Origin: DASSBG01 sp965651365
GTDB lineage: Bacteria; Pseudomonadota; Gammaproteobacteria; Xanthomonadales; Rhodanobacteraceae
Assembly (NCBI GenBank): GCA_965651365.1
Contig: CBFGSA010000140.1
Span: 1-6,573 of the forward strand
Reading direction: 5' to 3'
Length of the DNA: 6,573 nt
The translations under genes and the position numbers were made by a program. Shown in pieces: positions 1 to 6,377 of the stretch; the stretch's first letter is position 1, and each line of letters begins with the position of its first letter. The notes beneath the pieces were generated by a model, which ran no database searches, was not told the DNA's origin, and saw only the letters and a program-made list of their open reading frames with translations.

Positions 1-720
1 ATCCGGATCAGCGGGGACGGCCGGTTTGTCGCGTTTTCTTCTGATGCCACCAATCTTGTGGCCGGGGACTCCAACTACAAAACCGACATTTTCGTGCACG
101 ATCGCGACAGCGATGGCAACGGCGTGTTTGATGAACCCGGCACGACGATCACCTTGCGGGCCAATGTGGGCCCGGGCGGCAGCCAGATCGCCAGTCCGTA
201 TCCGTTTGCGCAGTTCGACATGGACGATGCCGGCCGCTGGCTTGCCTTCAGCAGCTACGAAGATCCGGTCGGCAATGATCCCAACCCTTCCGGTGGTGAC
301 ATTTACCTGCATCGCCTGGCTGACGGCACGATACGCCGCATCGACATGACCGCGAGCCAGTGGACCAAGGGCAGCAACAGTTGCTGCGGCAACGAATTGC
401 CGCTGCTGGCGCACGATGCCAGCGTGCTGATCTTCCGCTCCAGCCAGCTGTACAGCTTTGCTCCCGGTTCCACCTCCAGCCGCAGTGACGTGCTGGGCTG
501 GACGCCGGATGGTGGACTTGTCCGGATTACCGATTATCCGGTTCCGACCGGCGCGGACGATGGCTTTTCGGCTGCGCCGCTTGCGATTTCCGCAAGCGGT
601 GGCTACGCGGTGATCGCCATCAGCAGTGCCGGCGCTGCGAATGCCAGTGACGAGGGGGTCTATGTTTTTGCCAGGAATACCATTTACCGCGACGGATTCG
701 AGGGACAGGACGCATCCTGA
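1..720 (+). CDS. Secreted PD40/TolB-like beta-propeller protein, C-terminal part (5' end outside window)
   Basis: The frame is open from base 1 and gives 239 residues before a TGA stop; the true start and any signal peptide lie upstream. Blade-like repeats are visible: ISGDGRFVAFSS (residues 3-14) followed by DIFVHDRD (29-36), then MDDAGRWLAFSS (74-85) followed by DIYLHRLADG (100-109), a weaker copy around LAHDASVLIFRSS (136-148), and LAISASGGYAVIAISS (194-209) followed by GVYVFAR (219-225). This alternation of 'SpDGryvaFsS' and 'DiyvhDr' segments is the hallmark of PD40/WD40-like propellers, which usually act as envelope or secreted binding scaffolds; no catalytic motif is seen. Residues 34-45 (DRDSDGNGVFDE) resemble an EF-hand/thrombospondin-type calcium loop. 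The chain ends in YRDGFE (229-234) plus five residues, a tail I associate with secreted Lysobacterales proteins. A GTG at base 58 could be mistaken for a start, but the first blade begins before it. The ligand is unknown. Confidence 0.85.
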   Translation: MRISGDGRFVAFSSDATNLVAGDSNYKTDIFVHDRDSDGNGVFDEPGTTITLRANVGPGGSQIASPYPFAQFDMDDAGRWLAFSSYEDPVGNDPNPSGGDIYLHRLADGTIRRIDMTASQWTKGSNSCCGNELPLLAHDASVLIFRSSQLYSFAPGSTSSRSDVLGWTPDGGLVRITDYPVPTGADDGFSAAPLAISASGGYAVIAISSAGAANASDEGVYVFARNTIYRDGFEGQDAS

Positions 721-741
721 CGCGCGCTGAAGCTGCCGAAT

Positions 742-769
742 AAGCCCTTGTGGAATGCCATGAGGGCTT
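742..769 (+). terminator. Candidate terminator hairpin after the beta-propeller gene
   Basis: The arms AAGCCCTTGTGG (742-753) and CCATGAGGGCTT (758-769) form a 12-pair stem with the 4-base loop AATG, starting 21 bases after the stop codon. Two of the pairs are G-U wobbles in a plus-strand RNA and would be A-C mismatches in the opposite transcript, so the hairpin favours the plus strand, the strand of the upstream gene. There is no clean T-run after it (GAGCGTTTCGC follows), so it may be a weak terminator or a 3' end stabilising structure. Confidence 0.45.
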
Positions 770-806
770 GAGCGTTTCGCGTCTGGGCCAGATCAGGCGC
801 CGCAGC

Positions 807-821
807 CGCTCAGTCTGAGCG
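807..821 (+). other. Small perfect inverted repeat in the intergenic region
   Basis: CGCTCA (807-812) and TGAGCG (816-821) form a perfect six-pair stem around the 3-base loop GTC. It sits 38 bases beyond the larger hairpin in the same gene-free stretch (721-1019). No T-run follows. It could be part of a two-hairpin 3' untranslated region or an operator half-site pair; its size allows chance occurrence. In the remainder of 721-1019 I see no gene, RNA gene or convincing promoter beyond the ribosome binding site of the next gene. Confidence 0.3.
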
Positions 822-1019
822 CTAGCAAGGGGGCTTAAACCTTCGAAGCGCCATGTTGGGCCACGGTGCTGCAAAAATGAGCGTTCAATCAGCCATTTCA
901 CCCACAACTGGCGCATTTCTTGCATGCAGTTCAAGAGAGCATCTGCCGAATCCACCGCAGCGGAACTTTCGTGGTGCCGAGCGGGCAGGAGCTGGACCCG
1001 ACACATTGAGGGCTGAACA

Positions 1020-1778
1020 ATGAAATGGCATGTATTCATGATTGCGTTCGGAATCGGCGCGCTGGCTCTGCACACCAGTGCCTTCGCCGCCAGCCTTTCG
1101 GCTGAAGATTTCTACGACATGGTCACAGAGATCAACAAGGCAAGCGAAACAAACCTTCAGCACAAGTATTCCGCCCAGCTGCATCGATCCATCAACGCTG
1201 CCGCAATCCAGCATCTGGAGCAGAATTGCGCCAGCGCACATCCTGATACGCAGGTCCAGACATTCACCTTGCTGGGCCTCATGCGGCTGGACGGCGTGTT
1301 CAAGTCTCCGTCGCCCCTGCCGGAAAACAGCTTTACCGAATGCGTGGCGGGCAAGATGAATCTGGTGACCTTCCCCTTGCCGCCGGGAAGTGGTCGCGGA
1401 TGGCCGGTTGCCATCCAGTTTGACGGAACGACAGGAGGCGTGCTGTACCTCGCAGGCGACAAGCAACCGGCACTTCCGCGCTACAGCGGTCCCGCTTCAA
1501 GAACGTCCATGCCCTGGGTGTACACGCCGGCACCGGTACTTCCGAAAAGCCTGCGCAAGCCTTGCGACATGAATGTTTGGGTCAGCGTGGAAGAAGGCGG
1601 TTACGTCTCGGACGTGGACGTGTCCGACAGCACATGCCCGGACAAGTTCAGCAAGGCCGTGGCCGCAGCCGCCGGCCAGTGGCTGTACATGGAGGCCGGC
1701 AGCACAAGCAAGGTCGAGCCGCGCGATGTGCGCCTGTCCTTCAACGTCCAGAACAACCGCTTCCACATCAAGTTCTGA
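1020..1778 (+). CDS. Exported protein with two tandem TonB-C/AgmX-like modules
   Basis: This is a 252-residue protein of unknown specific function. The ATG is supported by GAGGG seven bases upstream. A signal peptide is clear: MKWH, hydrophobic core to residue 17, then SAFA with likely cleavage after Ala23. The C-terminal part (about 182-252) has the pattern of TonB C-terminal domains: strand NVWVSVEEGGYVSDVDV, SDST, helix FSKAVAAAAGQWLY, and a closing strand VRLSFNV. The first half (about 70-135) shows a similar order: strand QTFTLLGLMRLDG, a Cys before the helix-like segment CVAGKMNLVTFPLP, then PVAIQFD, reminiscent of AgmX/TonB-family ends. Each half has a Cys pair (C70/C108 and C182/C206) placed alike, which suggests duplication and disulfides in the periplasm. 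There is no retained membrane anchor or proline-rich linker, so it is not a classical TonB energy transducer. It is convergent with dcp. The gene call is firm and the domain assignment is moderate. Confidence 0.8.
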   Translation: MKWHVFMIAFGIGALALHTSAFAASLSAEDFYDMVTEINKASETNLQHKYSAQLHRSINAAAIQHLEQNCASAHPDTQVQTFTLLGLMRLDGVFKSPSPLPENSFTECVAGKMNLVTFPLPPGSGRGWPVAIQFDGTTGGVLYLAGDKQPALPRYSGPASRTSMPWVYTPAPVLPKSLRKPCDMNVWVSVEEGGYVSDVDVSDSTCPDKFSKAVAAAAGQWLYMEAGSTSKVEPRDVRLSFNVQNNRFHIKF

Positions 1779-1853
1779 GACAAGGCGCTTGCGATCCTGC
1801 CCAGGGATGCTGGTGCGGATGCAAATCAGGGTTGGGCCGTATCGAGTGTGACA

Positions 1854-1872
1854 ACCCGGCCATGGGCCGGGT
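1854..1872. terminator. Candidate hairpin terminator between two convergent genes
   Basis: CCCGGCC (1855-1861) and GGCCGGG (1865-1871) form a perfect GC-rich stem around a 3-base loop, with one extra A-T pair outside (1854 and 1872). It lies 8 bases after the dcp stop on the minus strand and 76 bases after the stop of the TonB-C-like gene on the plus strand. This position suits a shared bidirectional terminator, although neither side has a long T-run. Confidence 0.45.
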
Positions 1873-1879
1873 ACTTGCC

Positions 1880-4072
1880 TCATTCGATCGCGCGGTCCAG
1901 ACCGCGGCGCTTGAGCAGGGGCTCGATATCGGGTTCGGCGCCGGTGAAGTCGTGGAACAGCGCCATGGCGTCCTTGCTGCCGCCTTTGGAGAGCAGGGTC
2001 TGGCGGAAGCGGTCGCCGTTGGCGCGGGTCAGGCCACCATTGTGCTTGAACCATTCGACGGTGTCGGCATCCAGCACTTCCGACCAGATGTAGGCGTAGT
2101 AACCGGCCGAATAGCCGCCCATGATGTGGCTGAAGTAGGGCGTGCGGTAGCGCGGTGGCACGGCGGCGTAGTCGGTGCCGTTGGCCTTGAGTGCCGCGGC
2201 CTCGAAGGCCATCACGCCGTCAGCAGCGGGGATCTCGCCAGCGCCGAGCTGGTGCCAGCTCTGGTCCAGCATGGCTGCGCCGAGGTATTCGGTGGTGGCG
2301 AAGCCCTGGTTGAATTTCGAGGAGGCCAGCACCTTGTCCAGCAAGATCTTGGGCATCGGCTCGCCGGTCTTGTAGTGTCTGGCGTAGTTGGCCAGCACGC
2401 TGGGCCAGTCGGCCCACATTTCGTTGACCTGCGAGGGGAACTCGACAAAGTCGCGGGGCACGCTGGTGCCGGCGAAGTAGGGATATTTCACGTTCGAGAA
2501 CATGCCGTGCAGGGCATGGCCGAACTCGTGGAACATCGTGGTGGTTTCATCCCAGGTCATCAGGGTCGGGCCGCTGGTCGGCTTGGTGATGTTGAGGTGG
2601 TTGGCCACCACCGGCTTGTAGCCGGTCAGGCCGGACTGGCTGACGTAGGCATTCATCCACGCGCCACCGCGCTTGGACGGGCGTGCGTAGGGGTCAAGCA
2701 GGAAAATCGCCAGCTGGCTGCCATCGGCATCGAATACGTCGTAGACCCGCACGTCCGGGTTGTAAACCGGCAGGTCGGTGCGCTGCTTGAAGCGCAGGCC
2801 ATAGAGCTGGCCGGCGGCGTAGAACACGCCGTTTTCCAGTACGTTCTGCATCTCCAGGTAGGGCTTGAGCTGGCTTTCGTCGAAGTTGTACTTGGCGGCG
2901 CGGACTTTTTCGGTGTAGTACGCCCAGTCCCACGGCGCCAGCTGGAAGCTCGACTCACCCTTTGCCGCCTGCTCCTTGTCGATCATCGCCTGCAATGCCG
3001 CGCCCTCGCGCCGGGCGTTGGCAACCGCCGGTGGTGCCAGCTTGCCCAGCATGTCGTTGACCGCTTCGGGCGTCTTGGCGGTCTGATCGGCCAGGCCGTA
3101 GGCGGCCCAGTTCGGGTAGCCGAGCATCTTCGCCTTTTCGGCGCGCAGCTTCATCACCTGCGACACGATGGCAGTGTTGTCGTAGTCGTTGCCGCGGCTG
3201 CCGCGCGCGATGGAAGCCTTGAACAAACGCTCGCGCACGGCGCGGTTTTCGAGCTGCGCCAGTGGCGGCTGACCGGTGGTGTTGAGCAGGGCAATCACAT
3301 ATTTGCCGTCCAGACCGCGGGACTTGGCGGCATCCGCGGCGGCGTCGATCTGGCTGTCGGTGAGACCGGCAAGCTGGTCACGCGAGTCCACCACCAGGGC
3401 GGAATCGTTCACCTCGGCCAGCACGTTCTGGCTGAACTTTGTGCCCAGTTGGGCGAGCTTGCCGTTGATTTCCTTGAGACGCAACTTGTCGGCGGCGGTC
3501 AACTGCGCACCGGCGCGGACAAAATGGGTGTGGTAGCGCTCGATCAGGCGCACACTCTCCGCATCCAGGCCCAGTTCCGTGCGCGTGTCGTACAGCTTCT
3601 GGATGCGCGCAAACAGTGCCGGATTGAGCGCGATGGCATCGCGGTGCGCTGCCAGTTTCGGCGCGTATTCGGCCTGAATCGCGCGGCGCGCATCGCTGTT
3701 TTCCACCCCGGTCAGGCTGAAGAACACGGTCAAGGTCCGGTCCAGAATCCGGCCGGATTTTTCCAGCGCGATGATGGTGTTGTCGAAGCCTGGCGGCGCA
3801 TCGTTGTCGGTGATGGCCTGGATTTCTTTCAGGTGATCGGCCATGCCGCGGTCAAAGCCGGCCGGAAAATCGGCGTCGGTGATCTTGTCGAACTGCGGGA
3901 AATGCAGGGGCAGCGGGCTCTCGGCAAAGAACGGGTTGGCGGCCGCTGCGCTTGCCGCATTGCCTGGCGTTGCCGAGTGGCTGGAAGCGCTCGTGTCGGT
4001 GGCCATGTCGGCACAGCCGCCCAGCACACCGGACAGGGCCAGGGTCATGGTCAGGGAAAGCGAGGATTTCAT
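1880..4072 (-). CDS. dcp: Peptidyl-dipeptidase Dcp, M3-family zinc metallopeptidase, lipoprotein form
   Basis: This 730-residue enzyme should remove dipeptides from the C-terminus of oligopeptides. The zinc site is complete: HEFGH at 515-519 in the context MFHEFGHALHGMFS, and the third ligand Glu544 in DFVEFPSQVNEMW, 25 residues after the second His as in E. coli Dcp. The substrate-side residues of M3 enzymes are also present in SHIMGGYSAGYYAY: His649, Tyr654 and Tyr661. The length is close to that of Dcp (about 680) plus an N-terminal export segment. That segment is a lipoprotein signal: MKSS, hydrophobic stretch, and lipobox LGGC with Cys20. Ala at +2 argues against inner-membrane retention, so an outer-membrane-anchored periplasmic enzyme is inferred, followed by a Ser/Ala-rich linker to about residue 45. 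The ATG at 4072 is the start that preserves this signal; its ribosome binding site is weak. The gene is divergent from yajQ. Oligopeptidase A (PrlC) is the nearest alternative, but the active-site context and export favour Dcp. Confidence 0.93.
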   Translation of the reverse strand: MKSSLSLTMTLALSGVLGGCADMATDTSASSHSATPGNAASAAAANPFFAESPLPLHFPQFDKITDADFPAGFDRGMADHLKEIQAITDNDAPPGFDNTIIALEKSGRILDRTLTVFFSLTGVENSDARRAIQAEYAPKLAAHRDAIALNPALFARIQKLYDTRTELGLDAESVRLIERYHTHFVRAGAQLTAADKLRLKEINGKLAQLGTKFSQNVLAEVNDSALVVDSRDQLAGLTDSQIDAAADAAKSRGLDGKYVIALLNTTGQPPLAQLENRAVRERLFKASIARGSRGNDYDNTAIVSQVMKLRAEKAKMLGYPNWAAYGLADQTAKTPEAVNDMLGKLAPPAVANARREGAALQAMIDKEQAAKGESSFQLAPWDWAYYTEKVRAAKYNFDESQLKPYLEMQNVLENGVFYAAGQLYGLRFKQRTDLPVYNPDVRVYDVFDADGSQLAIFLLDPYARPSKRGGAWMNAYVSQSGLTGYKPVVANHLNITKPTSGPTLMTWDETTTMFHEFGHALHGMFSNVKYPYFAGTSVPRDFVEFPSQVNEMWADWPSVLANYARHYKTGEPMPKILLDKVLASSKFNQGFATTEYLGAAMLDQSWHQLGAGEIPAADGVMAFEAAALKANGTDYAAVPPRYRTPYFSHIMGGYSAGYYAYIWSEVLDADTVEWFKHNGGLTRANGDRFRQTLLSKGGSKDAMALFHDFTGAEPDIEPLLKRRGLDRAIE

Positions 4073-4101
4073 GGATCAGTGCTCTGAATGCAGGAACACC
4101 C

Positions 4102-4107
4102 ATCGTA
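4102..4107 (-). promoter_or_regulatory. Possible -10 element for dcp
   Basis: Read on the minus strand this is TACGAT, which matches four of six bases of the sigma-70 -10 consensus and would give a leader of about 24 bases before the dcp ATG. No good -35 box lies at the right distance. A 10-base palindrome, CTGGCGCCAG (4116-4125), sits just upstream in the promoter spacer and could be an operator or chance. Confidence 0.2.
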
Positions 4108-4181
4108 CCCAAAGCCTGGCGCCAGCACCCGTGACCAAAGGCACAGACGGTCCTGCATGCCGGATACACCGTCAATTCGCG

Positions 4182-4187
4182 TACACT
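4182..4187 (+). promoter_or_regulatory. Possible -10 element for yajQ
   Basis: TACACT matches four of six bases of the -10 consensus and would place transcription start about 22 bases before the yajQ ATG. The -35 position is not recognisable (GCCGGA at 17-base spacing). This is the best candidate in the divergent 143-base region 4073-4215 but remains weak. Confidence 0.25.
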
Positions 4188-4215
4188 GACAGGCCTTTCC
4201 CGCCGGACCGCTGCC

Positions 4216-4698
4216 ATGCCGTCATTTGATGCCGTTTCCGAAGTCGACAAGCACGAACTGACCAATGCCGTGGATCAGGCCAACCGCGAGCTGGCGACGC
4301 GCTTTGATTTCAAAGGTACTGACGCGAGCTTCGAGCTGGACGGTTACGTCATCACCCAGCGCGCACCCAGCGAATTTCAGTTGCAGCAGATGCTGGACAT
4401 CCTGCGCAGCCGGCTGACCAGCCGCAAGATCGACATCCGCGCGCTGGACATTGCCGATGCGGAAACCAACGTGGCCGAAGCGCGCCAGAAGATCACCGTC
4501 AAGCAGGGCATCGAGCAGGCCGAGGCCAAGAAGCTGGTGGCCGCGTTGAAGGCGTCGAAGCTAAAGGTCCAGGCGCAGATCCAGGGCGACAAGCTGCGCG
4601 TCACCGGCAAGAAGCGCGACGACCTGCAATCTGCGATGGCCGTGCTGCGCAAGTCCGAGGCCGACGTGCCGCTGCAGTTCGACAACTTCCGCGACTGA
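4216..4698 (+). CDS. yajQ: YajQ family cyclic-di-GMP-binding protein
   Basis: The 160 residues cover the whole family length (about 160-163). Diagnostic segments are MPSFDAVSEVDKHELTNAVD at the N-terminus with RFDFKGTDASFEL (29-41), KQGIEQAEAKKLV (96-108), QIQGDKLRVTGKKRDDLQ (121-138) and the terminal PLQFDNFRD (152-160). YajQ proteins are cytoplasmic, have two ferredoxin-like folds and bind nucleotides. In Xanthomonas campestris a YajQ protein was shown to bind c-di-GMP and to act with a LysR-type regulator on virulence genes; other members are linked to phage phi6 transcription. The exact role here is inferred from the family. The ATG is the family start, although no clear Shine-Dalgarno precedes it (CCGGACCGCTGCC), suggesting a weak or atypical initiation. 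The M24 peptidase gene follows after 30 bases on the same strand, so the two may share a transcript. Confidence 0.95.
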   Translation: MPSFDAVSEVDKHELTNAVDQANRELATRFDFKGTDASFELDGYVITQRAPSEFQLQQMLDILRSRLTSRKIDIRALDIADAETNVAEARQKITVKQGIEQAEAKKLVAALKASKLKVQAQIQGDKLRVTGKKRDDLQSAMAVLRKSEADVPLQFDNFRD

Positions 4699-4716
4699 AA
4701 TGACCAATTCCGGTGC

Positions 4717-4721
4717 AGGAG
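4717..4721 (+). promoter_or_regulatory. Ribosome binding site that fixes the M24 peptidase start
   Basis: AGGAG lies seven bases before the ATG at 4729, which is ideal spacing. It leaves only one base before the in-frame TTG at 4723, so the TTG is very unlikely to be the start. The site lies in the 30-base gap after yajQ, so the downstream gene can be translated independently even if co-transcribed. Confidence 0.75.
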
Positions 4722-4728
4722 CTTGTAC

Positions 4729-6021
4729 ATGAGTATCGACCAGAATACCAATCCGGCGCGGCGCCGGTTTCTGAAAGCATCGGCCGTGGGTGCCGCCTCC
4801 ATGCCGTTGCTTGGCACCGGTGCGGCTGGCGCGGCGAAGAGCCCTTCGGACTTGCCCGAACCCATCAAGGCATTGAAGCCGGTTGCGCCGCTTGCCGTGC
4901 CGATCACCGATGCCGAACGTGAAGCGCGGCTGCGCAGGGCGCAGGAGCTGATGGGCGAGCACAAGATGGATGCCATCTTCATGGGCGGCGGCACTTCGCT
5001 CGAGTATTTCACCGGCATCCGCTGGTGGGTCAGCGAGCGCACCACGGGCATGCTGCTGCCGAAAGAGGGCGACCCGGTGTTCATCACGCCGGCATTCGAG
5101 CGCGGGCGCACGCTCGAGCAGATCCGCTTTGGCAAGAAAGACGTGCGTACCTGGCAGGAGAACGAAAGCCCGTTCAAGCTGATTGCCGGCGTGCTGGACG
5201 AGTGGCACATGAAAACCGGTACGCTCGGCATCGAGGAGCAATTGCGCTCGGCCAAGCAGTTCGGCATTGCCGCGGCGGCACCCACTGTTACCCTGGTCAG
5301 CGCCACGCCGGTGATGGCGGGCTGCCGTTCGATCAAGAGTCCGGCCGAGCTGGCCCTGATGCAACTGGCCAATGATGCCACGCTGGCGGTCTATCACGCG
5401 GTGTGGAAAGCGCTGGAACCGGGCATGACCCAGGGCACGATTCGCGGCCTGGTGGCGGCAGCCTACGCGCAGCAGGGACTTCGCGGCGAAGCCAGCGTCA
5501 ATGTCGGCAAGTTCACCGCCTCGCCGCACGGTTCGCCGCTGCCGCAGCAGATCCGCGAAGGCACCGCCATCATGCTCGATGACGGCTGCAAGGTCGGTGG
5601 CTACCAGAGCGACCTGACCCGCACCTTCGTGCTGGGCAAGGCCAGCGACAAGATGAAGCGCGTGTTCGAGATCGTGCGCAAGGCGCAGACCGCAGCGCGC
5701 AAGGCGGCCCATCCAGGTGCAACGATGGAATCGATCGATGCCGCAGCGCGCAAGATCATCGTCGATGTCGGCTACGGCCCCGGCTACAATTATTTCAGCC
5801 ACCGCCTCGGCCATGGCATCGGCATGGACATGCACGAGTGGTACTACCTGGTGCAGGGCAATACGCGCAAGCTGAAAGTCGGCATGACCTTCAGCGACGA
5901 ACCGGGCATCTACATTCCGGGCGAGTTCGGCGTGCGTCTGGAAGACGACATGCACATCACTGCAGACGGCGCGCACTGGTTCACGCCGCAAAGCCCCTCG
6001 ATCGAGCAGCCGTTTGGCTAA
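4729..6021 (+). CDS. Tat-exported Xaa-Pro peptidase-like protein (M24 family)
   Basis: From the ATG chosen by its ribosome binding site the protein has 430 residues. It begins with a twin-arginine signal, ARRRFLKAS (10-18), a weakly hydrophobic Ala/Gly-rich stretch, and likely cleavage near AGA (33-35). A creatinase/prolidase-like N-terminal domain (about 55-190) precedes the pita-bread M24 domain (about 200-425). All five dinuclear metal ligands are visible: Asp284 and Asp295 (LDDG...YQSDLTRTF), His362 (LGHGIG), Glu391 (SDEPGIYIPG) and Glu405 (VRLEDDMHI). Histidines matching the catalytic ones of PepP are His267, His358 and His369. The spacing agrees with E. coli PepP for most ligands. It probably cleaves X-Pro bonds (aminopeptidase P or prolidase type) after folded export to the periplasm, where metal loading before export would explain Tat use. 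Substrate specificity cannot be read from sequence; a creatinase-like hydrolase is the alternative. It follows yajQ at 30 bases and converges on the XRE gene. Confidence 0.9.
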   Translation: MSIDQNTNPARRRFLKASAVGAASMPLLGTGAAGAAKSPSDLPEPIKALKPVAPLAVPITDAEREARLRRAQELMGEHKMDAIFMGGGTSLEYFTGIRWWVSERTTGMLLPKEGDPVFITPAFERGRTLEQIRFGKKDVRTWQENESPFKLIAGVLDEWHMKTGTLGIEEQLRSAKQFGIAAAAPTVTLVSATPVMAGCRSIKSPAELALMQLANDATLAVYHAVWKALEPGMTQGTIRGLVAAAYAQQGLRGEASVNVGKFTASPHGSPLPQQIREGTAIMLDDGCKVGGYQSDLTRTFVLGKASDKMKRVFEIVRKAQTAARKAAHPGATMESIDAAARKIIVDVGYGPGYNYFSHRLGHGIGMDMHEWYYLVQGNTRKLKVGMTFSDEPGIYIPGEFGVRLEDDMHITADGAHWFTPQSPSIEQPFG

Positions 6022-6028
6022 CGGGACT

Positions 6029-6262
6029 TCAGTCATCGACTTCGGGCTTGCTGCCGCGCCAGTGAAGGATTTCGTCCACACGCTTGCCAAATACGTCGGC
6101 GATACGGAAGGCGGCATCCAGAGACGGCGAATAGCCCCTTTGCTCAATGGCGGCAATGGTCTGGCGGGTCAGGCCGACGCGCCTGCCCAGTTCAGCCTGG
6201 GTCATCTCGTTGGCCAGAAAGCGCAGCAATTTGACATCGTTCGGGATCGGCTCAGTGGGCAA
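6029..6262 (-). CDS. Small XRE/Cro-family helix-turn-helix regulator
   Basis: This is a 77-residue DNA-binding protein made of little more than one HTH_3 domain. The fold is visible: helix KLLRFLANE (11-19), helix TQAELGRRVG (21-30), recognition helix TRQTIAAIEQ (32-41), then YSPSLDAAFRIADVFGKRVDEILHW (44-68). This matches the short standalone XRE regulators with the 'R-Q-T-(I/V)-x-x-I-E' and 'P-S-L-x-x-A-F-x-I-A' signatures. I choose the TTG at 6262 because GGAGG lies seven bases upstream; an in-frame TTG at 6286 would add eight residues but has no ribosome binding site. Many relatives sit beside a small membrane protein, but none is evident here. The gene is divergent from the M14-type gene at 6378, so it may control that gene or itself. 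Its stop is 7 bases from the M24 stop, so the two genes converge and their transcripts probably overlap. Confidence 0.85.
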   Translation of the reverse strand: MPTEPIPNDVKLLRFLANEMTQAELGRRVGLTRQTIAAIEQRGYSPSLDAAFRIADVFGKRVDEILHWRGSKPEVDD

Positions 6263-6269
6263 GGCGTTG

Positions 6270-6274
6270 CCTCC
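6270..6274 (-). promoter_or_regulatory. Ribosome binding site that fixes the XRE gene start
   Basis: On the minus strand this is GGAGG, seven bases before the TTG codon at 6262-6260. It supports a rare TTG start and a 77-residue product rather than the longer 85-residue reading. Confidence 0.7.
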
Positions 6275-6341
6275 GGTAACGGACAACGGTCAGGACGCTG
6301 TCTACTGTTTCGGCGAGCACGATGAACAGCTCTGCGAGTGA

Positions 6342-6363
6342 TACAGTGCCGGGCTGTACAGTG
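6342..6363. repeat. Repeated TACAGTG motif in the divergent regulatory region
   Basis: TACAGTG occurs at 6342-6348 and again at 6357-6363, a 15-base period, and the second copy overlaps the 8-base palindrome CTGTACAG (6354-6361). A related inverse ACTGT lies at 6304-6308. The pair sits between the divergent XRE regulator and the M14-type gene, where an operator would be expected. The first copy also supplies a possible extended -10 (TGATACAGT, 6339-6347) for the rightward gene, with no recognisable -35. Function is inferred. Confidence 0.3.
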
Positions 6364-6366
6364 GCC

Positions 6367-6370
6367 AGGA
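6367..6370 (+). promoter_or_regulatory. Ribosome binding site for the right-edge gene
   Basis: AGGA lies seven bases before the GTG at 6378. Together with the conserved-looking N-terminus that follows, it defines the start of a gene with no ATG at this position. Confidence 0.6.
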
Positions 6371-6377
6371 ACAAGAC

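Noticed and set aside
620..1075. A 151-codon minus-strand frame through the 721-1019 gap
   Set aside because: It overlaps the ends of both flanking genes, has no ribosome binding site that I can see, and its translation lacks domain features. The gap is better read as non-coding.
1562..4087. An 841-codon open frame on the plus strand covering dcp
   Set aside because: It is antisense to a gene with a full catalytic site and lipobox. Its translation is a low-complexity Gly/Val/Ala/Arg-rich chain with no domain pattern, as expected where GC-rich codon use removes stops on the other strand.
4723..4725. TTG as the start of the M24 peptidase
   Set aside because: It is only one base from the AGGAG motif, whereas the ATG at 4729 has ideal spacing and directly precedes the Tat signal.
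4561..6156. A 531-codon open frame on the minus strand across yajQ, the M24 gene and the XRE gene
   Set aside because: It overlaps three well-supported genes and its translation (rich in His, Arg, Ala and Leu) shows no recognisable fold; a composition artefact.
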